This document shows, in pieces, positions 54,930-63,579 of a stretch of 63,579 nucleotides of DNA. The stretch spans positions 1 through 63,579 of the forward strand of contig NZ_LQYA01000147.1 in the NCBI RefSeq assembly GCF_001531445.1, written 5' to 3'. This DNA is from Sporosarcina koreensis (GTDB lineage: Bacteria > Bacillota > Bacilli > Bacillales_A > Planococcaceae). The stretch's first letter is position 1, and each line of letters begins with the position of its first letter. The notes beneath the pieces were generated by a model. The model was given only the letters and a program-made list of their open reading frames with translations, had not been told where the DNA came from and did not search any database. Made by a program: the position numbers and the translations under genes.

Positions 54930-55587
54930 TTTCGTCCAGTTTTTTTCGGACAGCAACCCGACAAATGTATCGACATCCATCAAAATGCTTCTCCTTCTTA
55001 CTGTCTTATCACTAGCGCCGGCAATCCTCATTCTGATGACGTCGTTTGCACGGATCGTCATTGTTTTGTCTTTTGTTAGAACTGCTCTGGCGACGCAGCA
55101 GATGCCGCCTAACCAAGTGATTGTGGGGCTGGCTCTGTTTTTAACATTCTTTGTCATGGCACCTACTTTCCAACAAGTGAACGAAACAGCTCTTTCACCT
55201 TTATTCGCTGAAGAAATCACTTTGGAGGAAGCTTACGAACAGGCAAGCCTGCCATTCAAGGAGTTCATGAGTAAACATACACGGCAGAAAGATCTGGAAT
55301 TGTTTTTACGATACAACCAAGCAGAGCGACCCGAAACATTGGAAGACATTCCATTGACGATGTTAGTGCCCGCATTCGCATTAAGTGAAATAAAGACCGC
55401 GTTTCAAATGGGGTTCATGATTTTTATCCCATTTCTAGTCATTGACATGATTGTTGCAAGTGTTCTTATGTCCATGGGGATGATGATGTTGCCGCCGGTC
55501 ATGATTTCCTTGCCATTTAAGATCTTGTTATTTGTCCTTGTCGACGGATGGTATCTCATCGTCAAGTCATTATTGCAAAGTTTTTAG
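54922..55587 (+). CDS. fliP: flagellar export gate protein FliP
   Basis: Export-gate core subunit, 221 residues, four membrane helices. LTVLSLAPAILILMTSFARI and VLSFVRTALATQQMPPNQVI are diagnostic; FKILLFVLVDGWYLIVKSLL closes it. ATG 54922 lies within the end of fliO with GGAGAGC ahead. No signal peptide is evident, as in B. subtilis. Confidence 0.97.
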   Translation: MNDFVQFFSDSNPTNVSTSIKMLLLLTVLSLAPAILILMTSFARIVIVLSFVRTALATQQMPPNQVIVGLALFLTFFVMAPTFQQVNETALSPLFAEEITLEEAYEQASLPFKEFMSKHTRQKDLELFLRYNQAERPETLEDIPLTMLVPAFALSEIKTAFQMGFMIFIPFLVIDMIVASVLMSMGMMMLPPVMISLPFKILLFVLVDGWYLIVKSLLQSF

Positions 55588-55664
55588 ATGCAAAGATAAT
55601 AAATGCAACTACCTGTCATATTTATTCGGGAAATCGGCAAGTTAACAGTTAGGAGTGGTAAGTA

Positions 55665-55934
55665 ATGACAGGCGAATTAGTCATAGCGATAGCTGAGCGG
55701 GCGGTTTGGGTCATTTTATTAACTTCCGGTCCGCTGTTGATTGTTGCGTTGGTTTCCGGTCTGGTCGTCAGTATATTTCAGGCGACGACACAAATCCAGG
55801 AGCAAACGTTGGCGTTTGTGCCAAAGATTATTGCAGTACTTGTCGCCATCGTCTTTTTCGGTCCTTGGATGTTGGCCAGAGTCACAGCGTTCGCGACAGA
55901 TATTTTTGATAATCTAGTCCGGTATATTGGGTGA
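55665..55934 (+). CDS. fliQ: flagellar export gate protein FliQ
   Basis: 89 residues, two membrane helices; LLTSGPLLIVALVSGLVVSI, FQATTQIQEQTLAFVPK and FFGPWMLARV are diagnostic. ATG 55665 follows TTAGGAGTGG. A 77-bp gap without features separates it from fliP. fliR begins 4 nt after its stop. Confidence 0.97.
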   Translation: MTGELVIAIAERAVWVILLTSGPLLIVALVSGLVVSIFQATTQIQEQTLAFVPKIIAVLVAIVFFGPWMLARVTAFATDIFDNLVRYIG

Positions 55935-55938
55935 TGGA

Positions 55939-56715
55939 ATGGAAGAGTTGATTCCTTCTTTAGCTGTTTACTTACTTATTTTAACAAGAGTGACTGCCTT
56001 TATAGTAACCGTCCCTTTGTTTTCATACCGTGCAATTCCGACGACGCAACGGATTATCTTTGCAGCATTATTGTCTTGGATGATGGTGTATACGATTGAC
56101 GCCCCCAATCTTGAGATCGATGGTACATACATACTTCTTGTGATCAAGGAAGCCGCCACTGGGCTATTCATCGGTGTTATCGCCTATATCGTCATGTCGG
56201 CAATCCAGATTGCTGGTGGTTTTATCGATTTTCAAATGGGCTTTGCCATTGCGAACGTCATTGACCCGCAAACAGGCGCTCAGTCGCCGCTGCTTGGTCA
56301 ATTTTTCAATGCGCTTGCCATTTTGCTGTTGCTGACGTTGAATGGTCATCATATGCTCCTTGACGGGATCTTTTACAGTTATCGCTTCATATCGATCGAC
56401 ATGCTTTGGCCTGCCTTCGGAGAAGAACGGCTAATTGAATTCGTCATACGAACATTTGCCTTAACGTTCGCAATCGCTTTTCAAATGTCCGTACCTATCG
56501 TCGCCACTTTGTTTCTCGTCGACTTAGCGTTGGGCATAACAGCGAGGACAGTTCCTCAATTGAATATCTTCGTTGTCGGATTTCCTATTAAAATTGGTGT
56601 CAGTTTCCTCGTTCTTGTGACGATGTTTACTGTAATGATTGCTATGATGCAAAAATTGTTCGAAGTGATGATGTCAGCGATGAGGGACTTGATGATCATC
56701 TTAGGAGGTGGCTGA
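55939..56715 (+). CDS. fliR: flagellar export gate protein FliR
   Basis: 258 residues, six or so membrane helices: start MEELIPSLAVYLLILTRVTA, GGFIDFQMGFAIANVIDPQT and the C-terminal PQLNIFVVGFPIKIGVSFLV are typical. ATG 55939 is preferred to TTG 55927; the ribosome-binding site GGGTGATGG is close. Confidence 0.96.
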   Translation: MEELIPSLAVYLLILTRVTAFIVTVPLFSYRAIPTTQRIIFAALLSWMMVYTIDAPNLEIDGTYILLVIKEAATGLFIGVIAYIVMSAIQIAGGFIDFQMGFAIANVIDPQTGAQSPLLGQFFNALAILLLLTLNGHHMLLDGIFYSYRFISIDMLWPAFGEERLIEFVIRTFALTFAIAFQMSVPIVATLFLVDLALGITARTVPQLNIFVVGFPIKIGVSFLVLVTMFTVMIAMMQKLFEVMMSAMRDLMIILGGG

Positions 56716-56718
56716 CGG

Positions 56719-57798
56719 ATGATTCGTTTGGACTTACAGTTCTTTGCCGGCGAAAAGACGGAAAAGGCCACACCAAAAAAACGACTCGACTCTCGGAAGA
56801 AAGGACAGGTATTAAAGAGCCAGGATGTAACGACAGCTATTGTCCTTCTCTTCGTATTCCTGTTCCTTTTTTTCGCTGCCGGCTTCATGAAGGATCGATT
56901 TTTTGTTTTCTTTACGCATTCATTTACGGAATCCATTTCCATTAAAGCGTTGGATATCGACCAAACGATGATTCTTTACGTAGAGATGATCGTCCAGATG
57001 GCGTATATCCTACTGCCGATTATGGCGATTGCAGTCATTGCCGGCATCGTGGGGAACTTGATGCAATTCGGATTGCTGTTTACAGCAGAACCTCTGAAAT
57101 TCGATTTGAAAAAAATAGATCCGATCAAAGGATTGAAACGGATATTTTCCATTCGGGCACTCGTTGAATTATTGAAATCCTTATTGAAAATATCCTTTAT
57201 CGGTTCAGTCACGACGTTCCTTCTGATGACGAACATCGAAAAAGTGTTAGGTCTAGCATTCAAGACGCCGCATGACACGTTGGCGACTGTCGGGCAATTG
57301 GTCGCTTTAATGGGTATTGTCGCCTCCTTTGTTCTCTTATTCATTTCAATATTAGATTATTTTTATCAAAAATTTGATTATGAGAAAAACCTGCGGATGT
57401 CCAAACAGGATATAAAGGATGAATATAAAAATACGGAAGGCGATCCGATCATCAAGTCGCGGATCAAACAGCGCCAAAGGGAAATGGCAATGCGGAGGAT
57501 GATGCAGGAAGTGCCTCAAGCGGATGTTGTCATCACGAATCCAACACATTTTGCTATCGCTTTGAAATATGACGATGAAAAGATGGACGCGCCCGTCGTT
57601 ATTGCGAAAGGTGCTGACTTTATCGCTCAAAAGATCAAGCTGATTGCGAAAGAGCATAATATTGTCATGGTGGAAAATCGGCCGTTGGCAAGGGCTTTGT
57701 ATGACGATGTGGAAATTGGAGATCACATTCCGGATCAGTTTTTCAAGACAGTCGCAGAAATATTGGCATATGTTTATCGCATACAACGGAAAATTTAA
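56719..57798 (+). CDS. flhB: flagellar export switch protein FlhB
   Basis: Controls substrate switching in the exporter. 359 residues: GEKTEKATPKKRLDSRKKGQ start, four membrane helices (about 35-220), and a cytoplasmic domain with the autocleavage site N274-P275-T276-H277. Its C-terminal part is paralogous to YlqH (29119). ATG 56719 follows GGAGGTGGC. Confidence 0.97.
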   Translation: MIRLDLQFFAGEKTEKATPKKRLDSRKKGQVLKSQDVTTAIVLLFVFLFLFFAAGFMKDRFFVFFTHSFTESISIKALDIDQTMILYVEMIVQMAYILLPIMAIAVIAGIVGNLMQFGLLFTAEPLKFDLKKIDPIKGLKRIFSIRALVELLKSLLKISFIGSVTTFLLMTNIEKVLGLAFKTPHDTLATVGQLVALMGIVASFVLLFISILDYFYQKFDYEKNLRMSKQDIKDEYKNTEGDPIIKSRIKQRQREMAMRRMMQEVPQADVVITNPTHFAIALKYDDEKMDAPVVIAKGADFIAQKIKLIAKEHNIVMVENRPLARALYDDVEIGDHIPDQFFKTVAEILAYVYRIQRKI

Positions 57799-57887
57799 CT
57801 TGAATCTACAGACTGGTCCAAGTTACGCCTACGGACGCAATCACGCTTAGTTGTGACAGATATAAATTTTTAGAAAGTGGGGATGGC

Positions 57888-59918
57888 ATGAAATTCAAAG
57901 ATATCGGAGTATTGGCAGCGGTCATCATGATTGTTGCAATGCTCGTCATCCCATTACCGCCTTGGCTTCTGAGCTTTCTGATCATCATCAATATAACACT
58001 TGCCTTATTGGTCCTTTTAACCTCGATGAATATGCAGGAAGCATTGCAATTTTCTATTTTTCCTTCCTTGCTTTTATTGCTGACGCTTTTCCGATTGGGT
58101 TTGAACGTTTCAACAACCCGTGCAATTCTTTCGCAAGGTGATGCAGGTGGAGTTGTCGATACATTCGGTACATTTGTAACCGGGGGAAATATCGTCGTCG
58201 GTCTTGTCGTCTTTGTCATTTTGATCATTATCCAATTCATCGTTATCACGAAGGGTTCGGAGCGGGTTTCGGAAGTGGCTGCCCGCTTTACGCTCGATGC
58301 GATGCCAGGTAAGCAGATGAGTATTGATGCAGATTTGAACGCAGGGATGATTTCCGAGTCGGAAGCAAGAAACCGCCGTGAAAAGGTGAGCAATGAAGCC
58401 GACTTCTATGGAGCGATGGATGGAGCGACGAAATTTGTAAAAGGAGATGCCATTGCCGGCATCATCATCGTTATTATCAATCTTCTTGTAGGAATGATCA
58501 TTGGTGTTGCGCAAATGGATTTGCCGTTCGCGGAAGCGGCAACAAAATTCTCGCGCTTGACCGTCGGGGATGGAATTGTTTCCCAAATACCTGCCTTGCT
58601 CATCTCGACCGCGACAGGGATTGTTGTGACCAGAGCCGCTTCTGAAGGCAATCTTGGTTCGGATATTACGAAACAGCTACTGGGTCAGCCGATGTTGCTC
58701 TACGTTGCAGCAGCTACTGTCTTCTTGTTAGGGCTGTTTACACCGATTAATGACATTCTTACGATTCCAATTGCAGCGCTTCTGGTGCTAGGCGCATTCA
58801 TCATGTCAAGACAGCCGGAAGAAGACCCAGAAGAATTGCTGGAAATGGAAGAAGAGGTTGAAACAGAAGGGATGAAGAGTCCGGAAAATGTAGTCAACTT
58901 ACTGAATGTCGATCCTATTGAATTTGAATTTGGCTACGGTCTCATTCCATTGGTCGACGCCCAGCAAGGCGGGGATTTACTGGATAGGGTCGTCATGATC
59001 AGAAGACAGCTTGCTCTAGAACTGGGACTCGTCATTCCGGTCGTCCGGATCCGGGATAATATTCAACTGCAACCGAATGAGTACCGGATTAAGATTAAGG
59101 GAAATGAGTTGGCAAGAGGCGAATTACTTCTTGACCATTATCTTGCAATGAGTCCGGGGGGCGACGATTCGATCGTCGGAATCGATACGGTCGAACCTTC
59201 ATTTGGCCTTCCGGCAAAGTGGATTACAGAAGAGGTGAAAGAGGACGCTGAAATTATGGGGTACACGGTCGTCGATCCGCCAAGCGTCGTTTCAACCCAT
59301 CTCACTGAAGTAATCCGGGCGAATGCAGCTGATCTGATTGGACGTCAGGAAACAAAACAACTCGTCGATCATGTCCGCGAAACGTATCCGATTTTGGTCG
59401 ATGAACTAACACCGACACCTCTTTCTATAGGAGAGATTCAAAAAGTGTTGGCTAAATTATTAAATGAAAATGTTTCCGTTCGTAACTTGCCAATCATTTT
59501 TGAAACGCTGGCCGACTATTCGAAGTACACTTCCGATATCGATTTGCTGACGGAATATGTCCGACAATCGCTTGCAAGACAAATCACCGGGCAATACTCA
59601 ACTGGGGTAGATGCGTTAAAAGTATTGACGGTGTCGGGAAAAGTCGAGAAATTGATTGCTGATCATATCCAGCAGACCGAGCAAGGCAATTATTTATCGA
59701 TCGATCCTTCCCATTCCCAAGAAATATTGGAATCAATTGCAAGGGAGGTCGAAAGAGTGGCGTTGATGGACCAATCACCTGTCATTTTATGCTCGCCTGC
59801 CATCCGGATGTATTTACGGCAAATTACGGAGAGGTACTTCCCGCAAATTCCTGTTTTATCCTACAATGAGCTCGAAGCTTCTATTGAAGTTCAAAGTGTC
59901 GGGGTGGTGGATATCTGA
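57888..59918 (+). CDS. flhA: flagellar export protein FlhA
   Basis: Large export-gate ring protein, 676 residues: eight membrane helices up to about residue 305, a conserved cytoplasmic FHIPEP-type loop (FLRLGLNVSTTRAIL-like LFRLGLNVSTTRAIL, SERVSEVAARFTLDAMPGKQ) and a C-terminal cytoplasmic domain (FGYGLIPLVDAQQGG to SIEVQSVGVVDI). ATG 57888 follows AAAGTGGGG. flhF overlaps by one base (TGATG). Confidence 0.98.
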   Translation: MKFKDIGVLAAVIMIVAMLVIPLPPWLLSFLIIINITLALLVLLTSMNMQEALQFSIFPSLLLLLTLFRLGLNVSTTRAILSQGDAGGVVDTFGTFVTGGNIVVGLVVFVILIIIQFIVITKGSERVSEVAARFTLDAMPGKQMSIDADLNAGMISESEARNRREKVSNEADFYGAMDGATKFVKGDAIAGIIIVIINLLVGMIIGVAQMDLPFAEAATKFSRLTVGDGIVSQIPALLISTATGIVVTRAASEGNLGSDITKQLLGQPMLLYVAAATVFLLGLFTPINDILTIPIAALLVLGAFIMSRQPEEDPEELLEMEEEVETEGMKSPENVVNLLNVDPIEFEFGYGLIPLVDAQQGGDLLDRVVMIRRQLALELGLVIPVVRIRDNIQLQPNEYRIKIKGNELARGELLLDHYLAMSPGGDDSIVGIDTVEPSFGLPAKWITEEVKEDAEIMGYTVVDPPSVVSTHLTEVIRANAADLIGRQETKQLVDHVRETYPILVDELTPTPLSIGEIQKVLAKLLNENVSVRNLPIIFETLADYSKYTSDIDLLTEYVRQSLARQITGQYSTGVDALKVLTVSGKVEKLIADHIQQTEQGNYLSIDPSHSQEILESIAREVERVALMDQSPVILCSPAIRMYLRQITERYFPQIPVLSYNELEASIEVQSVGVVDI

Positions 59919-61030
59919 TGAAAATGAAAAAATATACGGCTGATACGATGGTGGAGGCAATGAAGAAAGTAAGAGCAGATTTTGGGGATGATGCTGTCAT
60001 CCTTAGCTCAAATGTTGTCACCTCCAAAGGATTTCTCGGTTTTTTTCAAAAGAAGTCGGTTGAAGTCGTAGCCGGTTTCGATGAACCCTTGCACACACCT
60101 ACTGAAACGACATTCACTCCAAAATCGGCTGCTGAATTTGTGGAGCCGAAGCAGGATGAGGAAATAAAGAAAGAAATGAATGAAATGAAAAAGCTGTTAC
60201 AAGAAATGAAACAGTCCGCTTCATTCGCAAGTTTCCCGGATGAGCTGAAGCCTCTGCTCACTGTTTTGGAAAGGCAGGAATTATCCAAAGAGCTGATCCT
60301 TCAAATTGGAAATGAAATCTTTACTTCGATGAAAGAAGAAAAGAAAGATTTTTCGCTAGAAGAGCAAATGGAAGTAGCGAAAACTGTCTTAACGAATGAA
60401 TTCTCGAAGTTGCCTTTCGGGGGAATTTCAAATTCTAAAAAATATATTAACGTCCTCGGTCCAACTGGGGTCGGAAAGACGACAACAATCGCTAAGATTG
60501 CCGCTAGGGCCCTTTTGGAAGATAAGAAGAAAATCGGTTTCATAACGACTGACACGTATCGGATAGCAGCTATCGAACAATTACGCACATATGCAAATCT
60601 ATTGCAGGCACCTGTCGAAATCGCCTATAACAGCAAAGACTTTGAAGAAGCCATCATGAAAATGCAAGCCCTTGATTTGATTTTCATCGATACGGCAGGT
60701 CGGAATTATAAAGAAATGAAATTTGTGGATGACTTGAAACATCTAATCGATTTTTCATTGGATATGGAATCATTCCTTGTCTTATCTGTGACATCAAAAG
60801 AGGAGGATATGAGAACAATCATCGATAAGTTCACCTCCTTTCCGATTGAAAAATTCATCTTTACCAAAGTGGATGAAACGGGATCAATCGGCCCGATGTT
60901 CAATCTGATGAAACAATATGGCATCGGCACCGCCTACTACACAGATGGACAAGAAGTGCCGGAAGATATAGCTGAGGCGGATCTCGAACAAATGCTCACA
61001 TTGTTATTGGCAGGTGCTGAACATGCGTGA
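59918..61030 (+). CDS. flhF: flagellar SRP-type GTPase FlhF
   Basis: Places and numbers flagella; third SRP-family GTPase in this window after FtsY and Ffh. 370 residues: basic N-terminus MKMKKYTADTMVEAMKKVRA, helical middle, G domain with [18 protein letters not shown] (about residue 183), DTYRIAAIEQLRTYA, DTAGRNYK and TKVDETGSIGPMFN. flhG overlaps by 8 nt. Confidence 0.97.
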   Translation: MKMKKYTADTMVEAMKKVRADFGDDAVILSSNVVTSKGFLGFFQKKSVEVVAGFDEPLHTPTETTFTPKSAAEFVEPKQDEEIKKEMNEMKKLLQEMKQSASFASFPDELKPLLTVLERQELSKELILQIGNEIFTSMKEEKKDFSLEEQMEVAKTVLTNEFSKLPFGGISNSKKYINVLGPTGVGKTTTIAKIAARALLEDKKKIGFITTDTYRIAAIEQLRTYANLLQAPVEIAYNSKDFEEAIMKMQALDLIFIDTAGRNYKEMKFVDDLKHLIDFSLDMESFLVLSVTSKEEDMRTIIDKFTSFPIEKFIFTKVDETGSIGPMFNLMKQYGIGTAYYTDGQEVPEDIAEADLEQMLTLLLAGAEHA

Positions 61031-61886
61031 CCAAGCGGAAGCGCTTCGAATGAAGATGTTAAAGGCTCAAGGCGGTTTGGCGAAATCGATTGCAATTGTA
61101 AGTGGAAAAGGAGGGGTGGGCAAGTCGAATTTCTCGACGAACTTCGCCCATTCTTTACGTCTGAAAGGCAAGAAAGTCATCGTCGTAGATATGGATATCG
61201 GCATGGGCAATATCCATATTCTACTAGGTGTTGGACCTCAATATAGTTTAAAAGATTATTTGACTGGCCAACAAAGATTGGAAAATGTCATAAATACGGA
61301 TGAGGACGGCCTTTCATTCATTTCAGGAGGATCGGGGCTGGATTCTGTACTCGATTGGTCTCAGGATATGTTCGAAAGACTGCTAGCCGCTTTTGAACAA
61401 TTGCAGAAGGAGTTTGACTTCATCCTTTTCGATATGGGGGCAGGTGCAACGCAGCGCTCAATCGAATTGATCATTGCAGTGGACGAAGTGATTGTAATCT
61501 CAACGACAGAGCCGACTTCCATAACGGATGCCTATTCAATGATGAAGTTCATATGTCTTAGCGATCCGGATAAAAAATTCAGCATTGTCAGCAACCGGGT
61601 GACGAAACACGATGACGGCAATGATGCGGTAACTCGTTTACAATATGCAATGAGGAAATTTCTTGACAAAGAAACATCGATATTAGGATTTTTACCGGAA
61701 GATCCCGCTGTACATAAAGCGGTGATCGCGCAAAAGCCATTTATCTTGCTCTTTCCGAATGCTCTTGTTTCAAAGCGGATGACAGCGATCACAAGTGAAT
61801 TCGTAAAAATGGATCAGACGGAGGAAAAACAAGGAACCGGATTCCTTCAAAAGTTGAAAGGGATTTTCTTGAAAGGGCGTGAATGA
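61023..61886 (+). CDS. flhG: MinD-like ATPase FlhG (YlxH)
   Basis: Activates FlhF GTPase and limits flagellar number. 287 residues: N-terminal DQAEALRMKM (the FlhF-activating DQAxxLR peptide), deviant Walker A SGKGGVGKSNFSTNFA, DMDIGMGNIHILLG and FILFDMGAG. ATG 61023 follows GGCAGGTG; GTG 61014 is an alternative. Overlaps cheB only if that gene started at GTG 61879. Confidence 0.95.
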   Translation: MRDQAEALRMKMLKAQGGLAKSIAIVSGKGGVGKSNFSTNFAHSLRLKGKKVIVVDMDIGMGNIHILLGVGPQYSLKDYLTGQQRLENVINTDEDGLSFISGGSGLDSVLDWSQDMFERLLAAFEQLQKEFDFILFDMGAGATQRSIELIIAVDEVIVISTTEPTSITDAYSMMKFICLSDPDKKFSIVSNRVTKHDDGNDAVTRLQYAMRKFLDKETSILGFLPEDPAVHKAVIAQKPFILLFPNALVSKRMTAITSEFVKMDQTEEKQGTGFLQKLKGIFLKGRE

Positions 61887-61887
61887 T

Positions 61888-63021
61888 TTGGTAAACGGCA
61901 CTGTGAAAAAAGTGCTAGTCGTCGATGATTCCGCGTTTATGCGAAAATTGATATCGGAAATGCTTTCAAAACACCCGCAGCTCGAAGTGATCGGGATAGC
62001 GCGCAATGGAAAAGATGCTGTTGCAAAAGTCATTGAACTTCGGCCAGATGTCATCACCATGGATATTGAAATGCCGCTCATGAATGGTCTTGAGGCATTA
62101 AAAGAAATTATGGAACAACAACCTACGCCAGTAGTAATGCTATCAAGCACTACTGAAATCGGGGCGGAAAACACGTTGATCGCCATGGATTATGGTGCAG
62201 TTGACTTTGTCGCTAAGCCGGGCGGTGCCATTTCACTTAACTTGCATGAAGTGGAACAGGAAATTGTCGGGAAAGTCGCTGCTGCGGCAAAAGTGAAAAT
62301 CTCCAATCTCGTCAAACCACCTATGGCGCGTATGAAGAAGCAAGTGAAGGAAGAGTTTCCAGTTAATGAACGGAAAGCTGTACCATCAGTTTCATTTTCT
62401 ACTAAAATAGTTTCATTGCGAGATAAAAAGATTTCCAAAGAACATGAGACTTTTGTTATAATAGGTACATCGACAGGGGGACCACGGGCACTACAAGAAG
62501 TGCTTACACGGCTGCCATCTACTATAAATGCCCCGATTTTGGTCGTCCAACATATGCCGCCAGGATTTACGAAGTCATTGGCTCAGCGATTGGACGGCTT
62601 AAGTGATATAAGGGTGAAGGAAGCCGAGGACGGAGAAGCTCTTCAAAAAGGCGTCGCTTATATCGCCCCAGGTGGAAAGCATTTGAAATTTGAAAAATGC
62701 CTGGCTGGCTATTGTGCTCGACTCGACGATTTGGATCCGCCTAGAATGGGACATCGTCCATCCGTGGACGTACTGTTGGAGTCGGCTGCATCCAATCAAG
62801 AGCTCAAATATGTAACGGCTATCATGACAGGGATGGGCCATGACGGTATGAAAGGGATGCAACAACTGAAATCGGCGTGTTTTACAATTACAATTGCGGA
62901 GTCTGAAAAGACCTCTGTCGTGTATGGAATGCCTAAAGCGATTAAAGAAGCCGGCCTCGCCGACACGATCGTTGATGTGCAGCTCATAGCGGACACAATT
63001 ACGGAAATCTTACACTCTTGA
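61888..63021 (+). CDS. cheB: chemotaxis protein-glutamate methylesterase CheB
   Basis: Demethylates and deamidates chemoreceptors. 377 residues: receiver domain with D59 (TMDIEMP), linker with low conservation (about 145-190), and a methylesterase domain with Ser in IGTSTGGPRALQEV, His in VVQHMPPGFTKS and Asp in MTGMGHDGMKGM. TTG 61888 is chosen: GAAAGGG (61871-61877) is 10 nt ahead, while GTG 61879 directly follows it. Confidence 0.95.
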   Translation: MVNGTVKKVLVVDDSAFMRKLISEMLSKHPQLEVIGIARNGKDAVAKVIELRPDVITMDIEMPLMNGLEALKEIMEQQPTPVVMLSSTTEIGAENTLIAMDYGAVDFVAKPGGAISLNLHEVEQEIVGKVAAAAKVKISNLVKPPMARMKKQVKEEFPVNERKAVPSVSFSTKIVSLRDKKISKEHETFVIIGTSTGGPRALQEVLTRLPSTINAPILVVQHMPPGFTKSLAQRLDGLSDIRVKEAEDGEALQKGVAYIAPGGKHLKFEKCLAGYCARLDDLDPPRMGHRPSVDVLLESAASNQELKYVTAIMTGMGHDGMKGMQQLKSACFTITIAESEKTSVVYGMPKAIKEAGLADTIVDVQLIADTITEILHS

Positions 63022-63033
63022 GGGGGCGTCATG

Positions 63034-63579
63034 ATGGATACAAATCAATATCTTGAGATGTTTCTCGAAGAAAGTAAAGAACATCTTCAAGCGTGCAATG
63101 AACACTTATTAGAACTGGAGAAAAATCCAGAAGATCTAGCGATCGTCAATGAAGTATTCCGTTCAGCACATACATTGAAAGGTATGTCTGCAACGATGGG
63201 GTACGAAGACATCGCTGACTTGACACATAAAATGGAAAATGTGCTAGATGCAATCCGAAACTCTAAAATCAGTGTTACTACCGAAATTCTTGATATCGTT
63301 TTTAAGGCCGTCGATTACTTGGAAGAAATGGTCATGGACATCGAAGCGGGCGGTACGGGGAAAAAGGACGTACAAGAACTTGTTTCTACATTGAATCAAA
63401 TAGAGTCCGGGCAATCGATCATCGCTGCATCGGAATTGGAGACGGCCGCTTCAACAATGGCGATCGAGCCGCTGAAACAGGAAATCCCAGCACTCCACTA
63501 TGATGATTACGAAAAGACGGTAATCAACCAATCGCAAGAACAAGGTTTTCATGCATATGAAATCACCGTCACTTTGCGG
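63034..63579 (+). CDS. cheA: chemotaxis histidine kinase CheA (5' part)
   Basis: First 182 codons of CheA, open to the window edge. MDTNQYLEMFLEESKEHLQA and the HPt domain motif RSAHTLKGMSATMGY with the phospho-accepting His (about residue 46), then HKMENVLDAIRN, match B. subtilis CheA. The start of the CheY-binding P2 domain (FHAYEITVTL) is at the end. ATG 63034 follows GAGGGGG by 7 nt; ATG 63031 directly before it is also possible. Confidence 0.96.
   Translation, partial: MDTNQYLEMFLEESKEHLQACNEHLLELEKNPEDLAIVNEVFRSAHTLKGMSATMGYEDIADLTHKMENVLDAIRNSKISVTTEILDIVFKAVDYLEEMVMDIEAGGTGKKDVQELVSTLNQIESGQSIIAASELETAASTMAIEPLKQEIPALHYDDYEKTVINQSQEQGFHAYEITVTLR

Noticed and set aside
57799-57887. 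Small gene between flhB and flhA
   Set aside because: The 89-bp gap contains no frame with a ribosome-binding site.

Overview
The window is a stretch of chromosome from a spore-forming, flagellated Gram-positive bacterium of the order Bacillales. Gene order follows the Bacillus subtilis rsgA-to-cheA region closely (rsgA-rpe-thiN-spoVM, rpmB divergent, fakA, recG, fapR-plsX-fabD-fabG-acpP, rnc-smc-ftsY, ylxM-ffh-rpsP, rimM-trmD-rplS, rbgA-rnhB-ylqGH, sucCD, dprA-topA, xerC-hslVU-codY, then the fla/che operon). spoVM indicates endospore formation. The codon style and the kinds of dispersed intergenic repeats suggest a Sporosarcina/Planococcaceae-type genome rather than Bacillus proper; this is inference.

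Layout. 1-2400: end of rsgA, rpe, thiN and a small TTG-started spoVM closed by a terminator, then rpmB on the minus strand. 2550-8500: Asp23-like gene and fakA (fatty acid kinase), sdaAB/sdaAA (serine dehydratase), recG. 8700-9350: an HD-domain hydrolase placed between recG and fapR. 9480-14140: fatty-acid synthesis cluster behind a visible FapR operator, then rnc. 14141-22000: smc, ftsY, ylxM, ffh, with a TnpB-bearing IS200/IS605-type element wedged between ylxM and the start codon of ffh. 22000-25400: rpsP, khpA, rimM, trmD, rplS, signal peptidase. 25400-31630: rbgA, rnhB, the ylqG/ylqH pair, sucCD. 31880-39110: dprA, topA, xerC, hslV, hslU, codY; the trmFO gene commonly found after topA is not in the window.

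39260-63579: a long fla/che operon from flgB to the first part of cheA. It encodes the rod, MS ring and switch (flgB, flgC, fliE, fliF, fliG, fliM, fliY), the export apparatus (fliH, fliI, fliJ, fliO, fliP, fliQ, fliR, flhB, flhA), hook assembly (fliK, flgD, flgE), the placement GTPase/ATPase pair flhF/flhG, and chemotaxis genes cheY, cheB and cheA. Genes are tightly packed except at two places filled by repeats: fliE-fliF (five 61-bp hairpin units) and flgE-flbD (a composite repeat followed by seven exact-period 20-bp units).

The most unusual points are a hook protein (FlgE) with an inserted Ala/Lys/Glu heptad-repeat domain of about 128 residues; the TnpB element that seems to have separated ffh from its ribosome-binding site; a ribosome-binding site for flbD split by a GC-rich hairpin; and the repeat arrays inside the flagellar operon. 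No tRNA, rRNA or CRISPR array was seen.
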